Shown here: in pieces, positions 1 to 9,883 of the stretch
Layout: each line of letters begins with the position of its first letter
Numbering within the stretch: the stretch's first letter is position 1
Source: Shinella sp. PSBB067
GTDB lineage: Bacteria; Pseudomonadota; Alphaproteobacteria; Rhizobiales; Rhizobiaceae
Direction of reading: 5' to 3'
Assembly: GCF_016839145.1 (NCBI RefSeq)
Contig: NZ_CP069303.1
Span: forward strand, 2,170,001-2,234,000
DNA: 64,000 bases
Program-made: the position numbers and the translations under genes
Notes under the pieces: model-generated
What the model saw: only the letters and a program-made list of their open reading frames with translations
Databases searched by the model: none
Told to the model about the DNA's origin: nothing

Positions 1-1
1 C

Positions 2-1423
2 GGCGTCGCGGCGAGCAGCGGGCAGCAGGCGCTGACCCTCTCCGTCATGACCGATGTCACCGACCTCAAGGAAGCGGAAAACCGCAACCACCGCCAGGCC
101 ATCACCGACCACCTGACCGGCCTCCTCAACCGGCAGGGCTTCGAGGCGGTGCTCGACGAACTCATCGGCGAGGCCGACCAGCTCGGCCGGCCGCTTGCCT
201 GCCTCTTCGTCGACCTCGACCGCTTCAAGTGGATCAACGACAATCTCGGCCATGCGTCCGGCGACGACGTGCTCTGCCAGGTGGCGATGCGCCTGCGCCG
301 CCAGTTGCGCGCGGGCGACGTCATCGCCCGCCTCGGCGGCGACGAGTTCGCCATCCTCCTGTCGGCGCCGGACGCCCACCAGCTCGCCCTCGATGTCAGC
401 GACCGGCTGGTGGCGAGCCTGCGCGCACCGCTTGCCATCGGCGGCACGGAGCTCAATGTCAGCGCCAGCATCGGCGTCGCGGTCTATCCGGACCACGCCT
501 CCACAGCCGCCTGCCTGCTGCAGAAGTCGGACATGGCCATGTATGCGCGCAAGCGCAGCGGCAAGAACGGCGTGCAGATCTTCGACAACAACATGGTCGA
601 CATCGCCCGCAGGCGACTGGAAATCGAGCAGTTCATCGACCAGGGCTTGCGCGACGACTGGTTCACGGCCCATCTCCAGCCGATCGTCGGCCTCGCCGAT
701 GGCCGCCTCGCCGGCTTCGAGGCGCTGATGCGCCTCCAGCATCCCGACCGCGGCATCCTGCCGCCGGCCGAGATTGTCGGCATCGCCGAGGAGAACGGCT
801 CCATCGGCCGGATCGGCGACGCCATCCTGTCGAAATCCCTCGCAAGCCTTGCGATCATCTCGAAGCTCGAAGGGCTGGAAGACAGCTATCTGGCGGTCAA
901 CTTCTCGCCGCTCCAGTTCGAGCCCGCCCTGCCGGCCCGCCTTGCCGCGCTGCTGCTCGATCACGGCATCACGCCGTCACGCATCGTCATCGAAATCACC
1001 GAGGCCGTGCTGATGCTCGACAATCCTGTCGTGCGCGAGGTGCTGGACGCGCTGTCCGACCTTGGCTGCCGCATCGCTCTCGACGATTTCGGCACGGGCT
1101 ATTCCTCGCTGAGCTACCTCAACCGCTTCCCGGTCGACATCGTGAAGGTCGACCAGTCCTTCACCCGGTCGCTCTCCTCCGAGCAGCCGGACGTACGCCG
1201 CAAGAGCCGCATGCTGGTCGAGGGCATCCGCACCATCTCGCACCAGATGGGCTGCGCCGTGGTGGCGGAAGGCATCGAGACGGCGGAGCAATGGGACATC
1301 CTCCAGGCGATGGATGTGGAGTTCGGCCAGGGCTACCTCCTGAGCCGGCCGCTGCCGCTCGAGGCGCTTCTTGAAAAGCTCGGTGAATTCGAGGTGCCCG
1401 AGCGCCGGGCCGCGGCATCCTGA
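2..1423 (+). CDS. GGDEF-EAL cyclic-di-GMP protein, 3' part (5' end outside window)
   Basis: The reading frame is open from the first bases of the window, so the gene starts upstream. The residues before the first in-window Met (47) read like the tail of a PAS or similar sensor domain. Counting from that Met, the GGDEF motif is intact at about 97-101 with an RxxD inhibitory I-site five residues before it (RAGD, 88-91). This suggests a diguanylate cyclase with product inhibition. The EAL domain begins near 205 with the E-A-L-x-R motif at 225-229. It keeps the other known catalytic positions (N in VNFSP, E in EITEA, DDFGTG, K in VKVDQ, E in AEGIE, Q in GQGY). By sequence both activities are possible, and which dominates cannot be told. 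A periplasmic binding protein follows after 22 bases and may be co-transcribed. Confidence 0.93.
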   Translation, partial: GVAASSGQQALTLSVMTDVTDLKEAENRNHRQAITDHLTGLLNRQGFEAVLDELIGEADQLGRPLACLFVDLDRFKWINDNLGHASGDDVLCQVAMRLRRQLRAGDVIARLGGDEFAILLSAPDAHQLALDVSDRLVASLRAPLAIGGTELNVSASIGVAVYPDHASTAACLLQKSDMAMYARKRSGKNGVQIFDNNMVDIARRRLEIEQFIDQGLRDDWFTAHLQPIVGLADGRLAGFEALMRLQHPDRGILPPAEIVGIAEENGSIGRIGDAILSKSLASLAIISKLEGLEDSYLAVNFSPLQFEPALPARLAALLLDHGITPSRIVIEITEAVLMLDNPVVREVLDALSDLGCRIALDDFGTGYSSLSYLNRFPVDIVKVDQSFTRSLSSEQPDVRRKSRMLVEGIRTISHQMGCAVVAEGIETAEQWDILQAMDVEFGQGYLLSRPLPLEALLEKLGEFEVPERRAAAS

Positions 1424-1445
1424 ACGGCCGAAGGGGAACGGAACG

Positions 1446-2195
1446 ATGAAGACCATGCTTTTGACGCTTTGCCTGTCGTTCGCTTCCCTTTCGACCGCGC
1501 ACGCCGAAACGCTCCGCTTCATCACCGAGGAATACGCACCGTTCAACTACACCAGGAACGGCAGGATCACCGGCATCGGCGTGGACCAGGTCGAGGCGAT
1601 CGCAAAGGCCGCCGGCATCGACTACACGCTCGAAATGATGCCCTGGGCGCGCGCCTTCGCCACGGCGCGCAGCCAGCCGATGCACTGCGTCTTCACGACG
1701 GGCTACAATCGCGAGCGCGCCGGCCAGTTCGTCTGGGTCAATCCTCTCCTGAAGGACGAGATGGTGCTCGTAAAGCGCAAGGACGGCAGCAAGGGGCCGG
1801 CGACGATGGACGAGGCGCTCGGCATGAAGGTCGGCTCGCAGCGCGGCGACTTCGGCGTCGAGGCGCTGGAAGCACTCGGCTTCACCAATATCGACCTGGC
1901 CGCCGACATCGACCTTTCCTTGCGCAAGCTGCTTTCCGGCCGCATCGACCTCATGCCGACCTCGTACAAGACCTACGAGAACCTGGTGAAGGAAGGAAGG
2001 CCCGTCGAGAAGGCCTTGCGCATGGCCGGCCAGATCTACGGCATCGCCTGCCAGAAGGACACGCCGCCCCATCTCGTCGCCCGCCTGCAGGCCGAGCTGG
2101 ACAAATTGATCCTGAGCGGCGGGCAGGACCGCATCTTCACCGCCTACGGCCTGCCGCCGAACACCCGGACAGCGGAAAACGGCGGGAAGAATTGA
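1446..2195 (+). CDS. Periplasmic solute-binding protein, family 3 (amino-acid type)
   Basis: Predicted 249-residue secreted protein. The start at 1446 is preferred over an in-frame start 75 bases upstream because it follows an AGGGGA ribosome site and opens directly with a signal peptide (MKTMLLTLCLSF...AHA-ET). The mature protein reads as a family 3 extracellular solute-binding domain of the type used by amino-acid ABC transporters and some sensors: LRFITEEYAPFNY near the N terminus, then a bipartite fold. No permease or ATPase gene is adjacent, and the upstream neighbour is a c-di-GMP signalling gene. The protein may therefore feed a ligand signal rather than uptake; that is inference from context. 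The ligand cannot be assigned. Confidence 0.85.
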   Translation: MKTMLLTLCLSFASLSTAHAETLRFITEEYAPFNYTRNGRITGIGVDQVEAIAKAAGIDYTLEMMPWARAFATARSQPMHCVFTTGYNRERAGQFVWVNPLLKDEMVLVKRKDGSKGPATMDEALGMKVGSQRGDFGVEALEALGFTNIDLAADIDLSLRKLLSGRIDLMPTSYKTYENLVKEGRPVEKALRMAGQIYGIACQKDTPPHLVARLQAELDKLILSGGQDRIFTAYGLPPNTRTAENGGKN

Positions 2196-2266
2196 CCCCG
2201 GGCGGTTGACTTCCGGACGCTTTCGCGGTGGTGAAGACCGATCACGTTCTTTTGGCGGACCATTCC

Positions 2267-2980
2267 ATGCTGATCATCGCCGGGCTCGGCAATCCGGGCG
2301 CAAAATATGCGGGCAACCGCCACAATATCGGTTTCATGGCGCTGGACGCCATCCACCGCAAGAACCCGTTCTCGCCCTGGTCGAAGAAGTTCAAGGCGGA
2401 GATTTCCGAGGGCGAGCTTGCCGGCGAGAAGGTGCTGCTCGTCAAGCCGCAGACCTTCATGAACCTTTCCGGCGAATCCGTCGGCGAGGCGATGCGCTTC
2501 TACAAGCTGGCGCCGAAGGACATCGTGGCGATCTACGACGAGCTGGACCTTGCCCCCGGCAAGGCGCGCATCAAGGTCGGCGGCGGCCATGGCGGGCACA
2601 ACGGCATCAAGTCGCTCGACGCCCATTGCGGCAAGGACTACCGGCGCCTGCGCCTCGGCATCGGCCATCCCGGCGTCAAGGAACTCGTCACGAACCACGT
2701 CCTCGGCGATTTCGCCAAGGCAGACCATACCTGGCTCGACCCTCTGCTCGACGAACTCGCCATCCACGCCGACATGCTGGTGCGCGGCGAGGATTCCCAG
2801 CTCATGAACAAGCTGGCGCTCGCCACCGACGGCAAACCGGAAGACGACGCGCCGGCAAAGAAGCCCGGCGGCCAGTCCCATATCCGCCAGGCCCGCAACC
2901 ACGCCCAGCCGAAGATCCTGCCCACCAGCGGCCCGATGGCGGAGATGTTGAAGAAGTTGCTCGGCAACAAGGGCGACTAG
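2267..2980 (+). CDS. pth: Peptidyl-tRNA hydrolase
   Basis: 237 residues. It releases tRNA from peptidyl-tRNAs that drop off the ribosome. The sequence begins [11 protein letters not shown] and carries the family's key positions: Asn in GLGNPG, the catalytic His in NRHNIGF, Asn in QTFMN and Asp in YDELDL. The ATG at 2267 is chosen because the family starts directly at this strand; a GTG 39 bases upstream is in frame but would add an atypical tail. The C terminus (from about residue 190) is a Lys/Pro/Gln-rich extension longer than in E. coli Pth, as often seen in rhizobia. Pth and ychF are neighbours in many bacteria. Here clpS2 lies between them on the opposite strand. Confidence 0.97.
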   Translation: MLIIAGLGNPGAKYAGNRHNIGFMALDAIHRKNPFSPWSKKFKAEISEGELAGEKVLLVKPQTFMNLSGESVGEAMRFYKLAPKDIVAIYDELDLAPGKARIKVGGGHGGHNGIKSLDAHCGKDYRRLRLGIGHPGVKELVTNHVLGDFAKADHTWLDPLLDELAIHADMLVRGEDSQLMNKLALATDGKPEDDAPAKKPGGQSHIRQARNHAQPKILPTSGPMAEMLKKLLGNKGD

Positions 2981-2995
2981 GGACGGGGGGCGGCA

Positions 2996-3120
2996 ACAAG
3001 TCCCCTCTGCCTGCCGGCATCTGCCTCACAAAGAGGGAGAAAGCAGGAGGCTTGCCCAGCATTCAAAATTTGAATGCTGGCAGAGCGGCACGTTAGTCCC
3101 GCCTTGTGGGAGGGCGTCAG
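2996..3120. repeat. Intergenic palindromic repeat, family B copy 1
   Basis: This intergenic stretch matches, in inverted orientation, the segment at 20757-20880. Shared blocks include CCCCTCTGCCTGCCGGCAT, GAGGGAGAAAG, GAGGCTTGC and GAGCGGCAC. The centre differs; here it holds the palindrome AGCATTCAAAATTTGAATGCT. The element fills nearly the whole gap between pth and clpS2 and has the look of a rhizobial intergenic mosaic element. Extents are approximate. Confidence 0.7.
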
Positions 3121-3133
3121 GTATGCATTTCCC

Positions 3134-3445
3134 CTACTCTTCCGGCTCCGTCTGGAACAGCAGCGGAAATCCCGCCTCCTTGGCAAGGTCCGTCGCCTCC
3201 TTCGCCTTCGTCTCGGCGATGTCGCGCGCGCAGACGACCACCACGGACGTGCCCATCTTGTGCGCCGTCATCATGACGCGGTAGCTCGTCGTCTCCGGCA
3301 TGCGGAAGATCGCCTTCAGCACCAGGACGACGAAGTCGCGCGGCGTATAGTCGTCGTTGACGAGGATGACCTTGTAGAGCCGCGGCCGGGCCAGCTTCGG
3401 CTTCGTGATCGTTTTCGGCTTGAGGACCGTGTCACCATTGCTCAT
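3134..3445 (-). CDS. clpS2: ATP-dependent Clp protease adaptor ClpS (ClpS2 type)
   Basis: 103 residues. ClpS delivers N-degron substrates to ClpAP. The conserved binding surface is present: VNDDYTPRDFV (Asn30, Asp31, Asp32 region) and the His of TAHKM (about 62), which contact the N-terminal residue of the substrate. The sequence (RLYKVILVNDD..., VVVVCARDIAETK) resembles the second rhizobial paralogue, ClpS2, rather than ClpS1, which reads NLYRVLLLNDD and lies next to clpA. Agrobacterium ClpS2 is reported to have narrower N-degron specificity than ClpS1; that is literature knowledge, not visible here. It is transcribed alone, between pth and ychF, both on the other strand. Confidence 0.93.
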   Translation of the reverse strand: MSNGDTVLKPKTITKPKLARPRLYKVILVNDDYTPRDFVVLVLKAIFRMPETTSYRVMMTAHKMGTSVVVVCARDIAETKAKEATDLAKEAGFPLLFQTEPEE

Positions 3446-3603
3446 GGGAAGCTCCTCGTTACATTGGCTTCGAGCGATGTGCGCCCATTGTGCACCGCAG
3501 GCCGGGTGACTTCAAGGCCCGGCGGGCGCGAGGCCCTTGACCCTGCCCCGTCCTTCCCCCATAGCGGGGGCAACCATTTTCCAAGACGAACGGACCATCT
3601 TCC

Positions 3604-4707
<1,104 letters not shown>

Positions 4708-4744
4708 GGCGCTTCGGCCCCTTTGAGACCACGGCTGCCGTCCC

Positions 4745-5863
4745 TCACCGCAGGGGCGGCAGTTTTTCTTTCAGCGGGATCGGCAGCGGCGCCACGGCCC
4801 AGCGCCGGAAATGCGGCCAGCCAATGCCGATGGTCAGCACGACGAGGCCGACGATCAGCAGCGTCAGGAAGACGAAGATCTCCGGCGACGCCTCCATCTG
4901 CCTGAGCAGGCTCGCGGTCGCGAGCCCCAGCGACAGGAGGCCTGACGTGACGAAGGCCCGGCGATCGATGATGAGCCCGATCACCATCAGCACCACGACG
5001 ACGGCAAGCACGGCCAGCGCCTCCGGCAGCCCCTTGCTGCCGCTGAACAGCGTGTTGTTGGCAAGGTCCCCGAGGAACACGAAGGCGAGCGTCGAATAGA
5101 GCAGCGCAGGCGCCGTGACGAGATGCAGCCAGAAGGCGATGTCGGAGCGGCGCGAGACGCGGAAGCGGTCCGACAGGTCGTAGGACATCGCCACCGCATA
5201 GAGCGCGAGCGCGGCGGCAAGGAAGATGGCCGCGGAGATCATGGGATGGTCCGCGATGAAATCGGCGCCGCCGGCAAGGCGCGTCAGCGCCAGGAAGACG
5301 ACCCCGAGCGCTGCGGCCGCGAGCGACAGGAACCACAGGCTCAGCGACAGCGGAATGCGGTAGCGCCAGTAGAACGGCGGCAGCAGGACGGCGAAGGGCA
5401 GCACGACCAGCAGGAAGCGCAGGTACGGATCCGCCTGCGTGTCGAGATACTGGTCCTGGACGATCACCGCCGTCAGGAAGATGAAATGGACATAAAGGAC
5501 GGTGAGCAGCACCGCCGGCAGGGCGAGCCGCTGCCGCTTCACCAGGATTTCCGCCAGGATGACGATGACCGGCAGCGCGGCGAAGACCGAGCCTATGCCC
5601 GAGACACCAGCCATGACGATGGCGACGCCGATGGTGATCAGCACGTCGTGGAAGCCGCGGACGAAGCGCGGCGCCTCCGTATCCTCGACCGGCGCGATGG
5701 GCCGATCTTCCGCCGGGCCGGCGATGTCGAGCGCGCCAGCCGCTACCGGCTCCCGCAGGAAAACGCCGCGTGCCTCCATATAGGGCAGCAGCGCGCCGGC
5801 CTGCCCGGTGCTGATGATCCCCTCGCCGGCCGCGCCGTCCAGCACAGATTTCAAGTTCTGCAT
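4745..5863 (-). CDS. Multi-pass membrane protein, DUF2157-like
   Basis: 372 residues. The start at 5863 is chosen because an AAGGAG ribosome site lies 11 bases upstream. An in-frame extension of 44 residues further upstream is Arg-rich and unlike a membrane protein N terminus. The first 100 residues are soluble with a short helical segment (MQNLKSVLDGAAGEGII), resembling the N terminus of DUF2157 proteins. After that come roughly ten hydrophobic segments with few charges. No catalytic motif is seen. It is divergent from the MaoC pair. Function is unknown and the family assignment is tentative. Confidence 0.75.
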   Translation of the reverse strand: MQNLKSVLDGAAGEGIISTGQAGALLPYMEARGVFLREPVAAGALDIAGPAEDRPIAPVEDTEAPRFVRGFHDVLITIGVAIVMAGVSGIGSVFAALPVIVILAEILVKRQRLALPAVLLTVLYVHFIFLTAVIVQDQYLDTQADPYLRFLLVVLPFAVLLPPFYWRYRIPLSLSLWFLSLAAAALGVVFLALTRLAGGADFIADHPMISAAIFLAAALALYAVAMSYDLSDRFRVSRRSDIAFWLHLVTAPALLYSTLAFVFLGDLANNTLFSGSKGLPEALAVLAVVVVLMVIGLIIDRRAFVTSGLLSLGLATASLLRQMEASPEIFVFLTLLIVGLVVLTIGIGWPHFRRWAVAPLPIPLKEKLPPLR

Positions 5864-5979
5864 GTGTCGTCGTCTCCTTGCGCGGTCTGCGCGCACATTA
5901 CCGATGCGCCGGCGGCTGGCAAGCCCTTGCAAAACAACGCCGCGCTCGCCATTGTTCGCCCGCAACAGGACGACCGGAC

Positions 5980-6450
5980 TTGGCCAATTACACATTCGAG
6001 GACTTCACGCCGGGCCGCCGCTTCGAATTCACGAAGCGGACGCTGACGGCAGACGCGATCATCGCCTTCGCAGGCGAATTCGATCCCCAGCCGATGCATC
6101 TCGACGAGGAAGCCGGCCGCGCCAGCATCCTCGGCGGACTCGCCGCCTCCGGCTGGCACACCAGCGCCGTCATGATGCGCATGCTCTACGAGGCCTATAT
6201 CGACGGCTCGACCTCCGAAGGTTCGCCCGGCGTCGACAGCATGGAATGGAAGCGCCCGGTGCTGGCCGGCGATACGCTCGGCGGGCACTGCACGGTGCTG
6301 GATGCCCGGGTCTCGCGCTCGCGGCCGCAGATCGGCATCGTACGCTTTCGCGCCGAGGTGACGAACCAGCGCGGCGAGACCGTCGCGATCTGCGAATATA
6401 TCAACATGATGCGTCTCGCCGGGAAGGAAGCCACCCATGCGCATGGCTGA
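5980..6450 (+). CDS. MaoC-family hotdog dehydratase (first of tandem pair)
   Basis: 156 residues if it starts at the TTG at 5980. The sequence homologous to its neighbour begins there, and CAGGA lies nine bases upstream; no ATG gives a sensible start. It has a single hotdog fold with the hydratase signature D-x4-H (FDPQPMHLD). This is the catalytic Asp/His pair of R-specific enoyl hydratases, which hydrate 2-enoyl-CoA or related substrates. It overlaps the next gene by 14 bases, so translation is likely coupled. The substrate is not known. The two proteins may form a heteromer, since paired MaoC domains are common. Confidence 0.88.
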   Translation: MANYTFEDFTPGRRFEFTKRTLTADAIIAFAGEFDPQPMHLDEEAGRASILGGLAASGWHTSAVMMRMLYEAYIDGSTSEGSPGVDSMEWKRPVLAGDTLGGHCTVLDARVSRSRPQIGIVRFRAEVTNQRGETVAICEYINMMRLAGKEATHAHG

Positions 6451-6904
6451 GCTCTACCCCGTGGGCAAGGCCGTCGAGATCGGCAGCCTCACCTTCACGG
6501 CGGAGGACATTGTCCGCTTTGCGCGGGACTTCGACCCGCAGCCCTTCCATCTCGACGCGGAACTGGCAAGGCACACGCTCTTCGGCGGCCTCTGCGCATC
6601 AGGCTGGCATTCGAGCGCCGGCTGGATGAAATGCTTCGTGCCGTTCTGGGCCGGGGAATGCCGGCGCCTTGCCGCCGAGGGCATCGCGCCCCCGAAACTC
6701 GGCCCCTCGCCAGGCTTCACCGGGCTCTCCTGGCTCAAGCCCGTCTTTGCGGACGACACGATCACCTATTCGGTGACGTTGCTCGGCTCGCGCCAGCTCG
6801 CCTCCCGGCCGGATCGCCTGATCAACACGTTCCTGTGCGCCGGCCGTAACCAGAACGGCGATCCGGTCATCCGCTTCGAGAGCACGGTGCTGGAGTTCGT
6901 CTGA
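6437..6904 (+). CDS. MaoC-family hotdog dehydratase (second of tandem pair)
   Basis: 155 residues. Like its upstream neighbour it carries the D-x4-H motif (FDPQPFHLD) followed by FGGLCASGWH, matching LGGLAASGWH in the first copy, so the two are tandem paralogues. The central region is more diverged and contains an extra Arg-rich loop (ECRRLAAEGIAPPKLG). Both copies keep the catalytic residues, so neither looks degenerate. A mosaic repeat follows the stop codon by about 40 bases. Confidence 0.9.
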   Translation: MRMAELYPVGKAVEIGSLTFTAEDIVRFARDFDPQPFHLDAELARHTLFGGLCASGWHSSAGWMKCFVPFWAGECRRLAAEGIAPPKLGPSPGFTGLSWLKPVFADDTITYSVTLLGSRQLASRPDRLINTFLCAGRNQNGDPVIRFESTVLEFV

Positions 6905-6941
6905 GGGCGGCGTGCCGGTCTTTTCCGGCGTGCCGCCGGTT

Positions 6942-7008
6942 GCCCCTCACCTTAGGCTTCTCCCCGCTCGTGGGGAGAAGGCGGCCGGCAGGCCGGATGA
7001 GGGGCCCC
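6942..7008. repeat. Intergenic mosaic repeat, family A, short copy
   Basis: This is an imperfect palindrome. Outer arms CCCCTCA and TGAGGGG flank an inner hairpin CTTCTCCCCG-ctcg-TGGGGAGAAG and a CCGGCAGGCCGG block. The same blocks recur at 31117-31256, 41591-41703 and 55903-56046. It lies between the convergent second maoC gene and apt, where its hairpins could also end transcription. It resembles the rhizobial RIME class. Confidence 0.75.
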
Positions 7009-7040
7009 AAAAATCAATCGAGAGATTCAGACCGACACGC

Positions 7041-7583
7041 TCAATGCCCGTCGAAGGCGACCAGCGTGCGCACTTCCACGCCGAGCGCTTCCAGCTTCCT
7101 GCGCCCGCCGAGCTCCGGCAGGTCGATAACGAAGCAGGCGGCGACGATGTCGGCGCCTATCTGGCGCAGCAGCTTGACGGCGGCTTCCGCCGTGCCGCCC
7201 GTCGCGATCAGGTCGTCGACGAGGATCACCTTCTCGCCCGGCCTGATAGCGTCCTTGTGCATCTCCATCTCGTCCACGCCGTATTCCAGGCTGTAGGCGA
7301 TGCGCACGGTCTCGTGCGGCAGCTTGCCCTTCTTGCGGATCGGCACGAAGCCGGTCGAGAGCTGGTGCGCCATGGCACCGCCCAGGATGAAGCCGCGCGC
7401 CTCGATGCCGGCGACCTTGGCGATGCCGATGCCCGCATAGGGATGCACCAGCTCGTCCACCGCCCGGCGGAAGGCACGCGGATTGCCGAGCAGCGTGGTG
7501 ATGTCGCGGAACATGACGCCGGGCTTGGGATAGTCCGGGATATTGCGGATCGCGGCGACGAGTTCGTTTTCGAGTGTGGACAT
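7041..7583 (-). CDS. apt: Adenine phosphoribosyltransferase
   Basis: 180 residues, the usual length. It salvages adenine: adenine + PRPP gives AMP + PPi. The PRPP-binding loop [13 protein letters not shown] is complete with its two acidic residues, and the N-terminal [18 protein letters not shown] is typical. The start at 7583 gives the family N terminus (MSTLENELV); 21 more in-frame residues upstream lie in what reads as leader DNA. It is transcribed in the same direction as petABC but is separated from petC by a strong terminator, so it probably has its own promoter. Confidence 0.97.
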   Translation of the reverse strand: MSTLENELVAAIRNIPDYPKPGVMFRDITTLLGNPRAFRRAVDELVHPYAGIGIAKVAGIEARGFILGGAMAHQLSTGFVPIRKKGKLPHETVRIAYSLEYGVDEMEMHKDAIRPGEKVILVDDLIATGGTAEAAVKLLRQIGADIVAACFVIDLPELGGRRKLEALGVEVRTLVAFDGH

Positions 7584-7644
7584 GGGGATTTCCGACTGCG
7601 GGGGGCTTCGCCCGGTTATTGCAGGTGAGGCACGGCCCCACAAC

Positions 7645-7672
7645 AAAAAAGGCGGCCCGAAGGCCGCCTTTT
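7645..7672 (-). terminator. Rho-independent terminator of petABC
   Basis: Perfect 11-base-pair stem (AAAAGGCGGCC / GGCCGCCTTTT) with a CGAA loop. The A run on the left becomes a U run for the minus-strand petC transcript, whose stop codon is 21 bases away. Confidence 0.85.
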
Positions 7673-7692
7673 CACCCGGGCGGAAAGACCGC

Positions 7693-8574
7693 TCAGTGTT
7701 CCTTGTTCGCGTAGACCGACTTCTTCGTCAGGTAGATCAGGCCAGTGAAGATAACCAGGAAGACCATGACCATGAAGCCGGTGCGCTTGCGCTCTTCCAG
7801 ATGCGGCTCGGCGGCCCACATCAGGAAGGCGGAGACGTCGCGGGCATACTGGTCGACCGTCTGCGGCGCGCCGTCGTCATAGGTGACCTGGTCGTCGGAG
7901 ATCGGCTTTGCCATCGCAAGCGCGGCGGCGCCCGCGAAATACGGGTTGTAGTGCGTGCCTTCCGCAAGTTCGATATTCGCCGGCACCTCTTCGTCGTAGC
8001 CCGTCAGCAGCGAGTAGATGTAGTCCGGGCCACCTTCCTGGTACTGGGTGAAGATGTCGAAGACGAACTGCGGGAAGCCCCGGGTGATGCCGCGCGCCTT
8101 GGCGAGCAGCGACATGTCCGGCGGAGCCGCGCCGTTGTTCGAGGCGGCGGCCGCCTCGTGGTTGGCATAGGGCGACGGGAAGTGGTCGGACGGGACGGCC
8201 TTGCGGGTGAACATGTCACCGTCCGCGTTCGGGCCGTCCTGCACTTCGTAGTTCGCCGCGAAGGCCTTTACCTGCGCCTCGGAGTAGCCAAGGCCTTCCA
8301 GCGTGCGGAAGGACACCAGGCTCATCGAGTGACAGGCCGAGCAGACTTCGGTGTAGACCTTAAGGCCGCGCTGGAGCTGGCCCTTGTCGTACTTGCCGAA
8401 CGGGCCGGCGAAGGTCCAGCTCTCCTGCTTGGGATGGTGGATCGGGTAGTGTGGCGTGGCATGTTCCGCTTCCGCAGCCCCGGCGGCGGCATGGTCTTCC
8501 TGCGCCGTGGCAAGGGAGACGCCGAGGCCGGCGACGAGGGCGAGCGACAGAATGCCTGCAACAAGCTTTTTCAT
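7693..8574 (-). CDS. petC: Cytochrome c1 of the bc1 complex
   Basis: 293 residues from 8574; an ATG six bases upstream (8580) is also possible, but AAAGGA sits about nine bases from 8574, which favours it. An N-terminal signal peptide ([16 protein letters not shown]...ATA) exports it. Haem c is attached at CSACH (about 78-82), and the C-terminal membrane anchor is the hydrophobic [16 protein letters not shown] stretch. It passes electrons from the Rieske centre to cytochrome c. It is a separate gene here, unlike the fused b-c1 gene (fbcH) of Bradyrhizobium. It is the last gene of petABC. Confidence 0.96.
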   Translation of the reverse strand: MKKLVAGILSLALVAGLGVSLATAQEDHAAAGAAEAEHATPHYPIHHPKQESWTFAGPFGKYDKGQLQRGLKVYTEVCSACHSMSLVSFRTLEGLGYSEAQVKAFAANYEVQDGPNADGDMFTRKAVPSDHFPSPYANHEAAAASNNGAAPPDMSLLAKARGITRGFPQFVFDIFTQYQEGGPDYIYSLLTGYDEEVPANIELAEGTHYNPYFAGAAALAMAKPISDDQVTYDDGAPQTVDQYARDVSAFLMWAAEPHLEERKRTGFMVMVFLVIFTGLIYLTKKSVYANKEH

Positions 8575-8600
8575 TGTCATGGTTCCTTTCGTCGCTCGTC

Positions 8601-9869
8601 TCAGGCCTTGGCCAGCTTGGCGTTCTTCTTTTCCAGAACCGCTTCCGTGATCGAATTCGGAATGCGCTTCGGGGTTTCGATCAGGCCGAGGAGCGGCATG
8701 AGGACGATGAAGAAGCCGAAGTAGTAGAGCGTGCCGAGCTGCGAGAGGACGACGTAGATGCCTTCGGCGGGCTGTGCACCGAGCCAGCCGAGCATGATGG
8801 CATTCGCGACGAAGATCCAGAAGAACAGCTTGTACCACGGACGGTAGACGGCGGAGCGGACCTTGGACGTATCGAGCCACGGCAGGAAGAACAGCACGAT
8901 GATCGCGCCGAACATCACGAGGACGCCGCCGAGCTTCGAGTCGATCGGGCCGATGTTGAAGGTGATGGCGCGCAGCATCGCGTAGAACGGCAGGTAGTAC
9001 CATTCCGGAACGATGTGGGCCGGGGTCTTCAGCGGGTCTGCCGGAATGTAGTTGTCCGGGTGGCCGAGATAGTTCGGCATGTAGAAGATGAACCAGGCGA
9101 AGATGATCAGGAAGACCGAGACGCCGAGGGCGTCCTTCAGCGTCGCATAGGGCGTGAAGGCGACCGTGTCGGTCTTGGACTTCACCTCGACGCCGGTCGG
9201 GTTCGTCTGGCCCGTGACGTGCAGCGCCCAGACGTGCAGGATGACGACGCCGGCGATCATGAAGGGCAGCAGGTAGTGCAGCGAGAAGAAGCGGTTCAGC
9301 GTCGGGTTGTCGACCGCGAAGCCGCCGAGCAGGAACTGCTGGATCCACTCGCCGACCCACGGGAAGGCCGAGAAGAAGCCGGTGATGACGGTCGCGCCCC
9401 AGAAGGACATCTGGCCCCAGGGCAGGACGTAGCCCATGAAGCCGGTGGCCATCATGAGCAGGTAGATGACGACGCCGAGGATCCATAGGATTTCGCGCGG
9501 CGCCTTGTAGGAGCCGTAGTAGAGGCCGCGGGCGATGTGGAGATAGACCGCGATGAAGAAGAAGGACGCGCCGTTGGCGTGCATGTAGCGCAGCAGCCAG
9601 CCGTGGTTCACGTCGCGCATGATCTTCTCGACCGAGTTGAACGCGACGGTGGTTTCGGCCGCATAGTGCATGGCGAGCACGATGCCGGTGAGGATCTGCA
9701 CCACCAGCATCACCGACAGCATGGCGCCGAAGGTGTAGGCATAGTTCAGGTTGCGCGGAACCGGGTAGGAAACGAAGCTGTCATGGATCATGCGCGGCAG
9801 AGGCAGGCGCGAATCGACCCATTTCTCGATGCCAGTCGTCGGCTGGTAGGTTGAATGTTCAGCACTCAT
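8601..9869 (-). CDS. petB: Cytochrome b of the bc1 complex
   Basis: 422 residues. This is the membrane core of ubiquinol:cytochrome c reductase, carrying hemes bL and bH and the Qo and Qi sites. Four haem ligands are visible at His97, His111, His198 and His212, the same numbers as in Rhodobacter. The Qo-site PEWY motif is present (VPEWYYLPF), as is [13 protein letters not shown]. The start at 9869 ([10 protein letters not shown]) is preferred to an ATG 18 bases upstream that would overlap petA. The gap to petA is 14 bases, so the genes are co-transcribed. Confidence 0.98.
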   Translation of the reverse strand: MSAEHSTYQPTTGIEKWVDSRLPLPRMIHDSFVSYPVPRNLNYAYTFGAMLSVMLVVQILTGIVLAMHYAAETTVAFNSVEKIMRDVNHGWLLRYMHANGASFFFIAVYLHIARGLYYGSYKAPREILWILGVVIYLLMMATGFMGYVLPWGQMSFWGATVITGFFSAFPWVGEWIQQFLLGGFAVDNPTLNRFFSLHYLLPFMIAGVVILHVWALHVTGQTNPTGVEVKSKTDTVAFTPYATLKDALGVSVFLIIFAWFIFYMPNYLGHPDNYIPADPLKTPAHIVPEWYYLPFYAMLRAITFNIGPIDSKLGGVLVMFGAIIVLFFLPWLDTSKVRSAVYRPWYKLFFWIFVANAIMLGWLGAQPAEGIYVVLSQLGTLYYFGFFIVLMPLLGLIETPKRIPNSITEAVLEKKNAKLAKA

Positions 9870-9883
9870 TATCAGTAGTCCCC

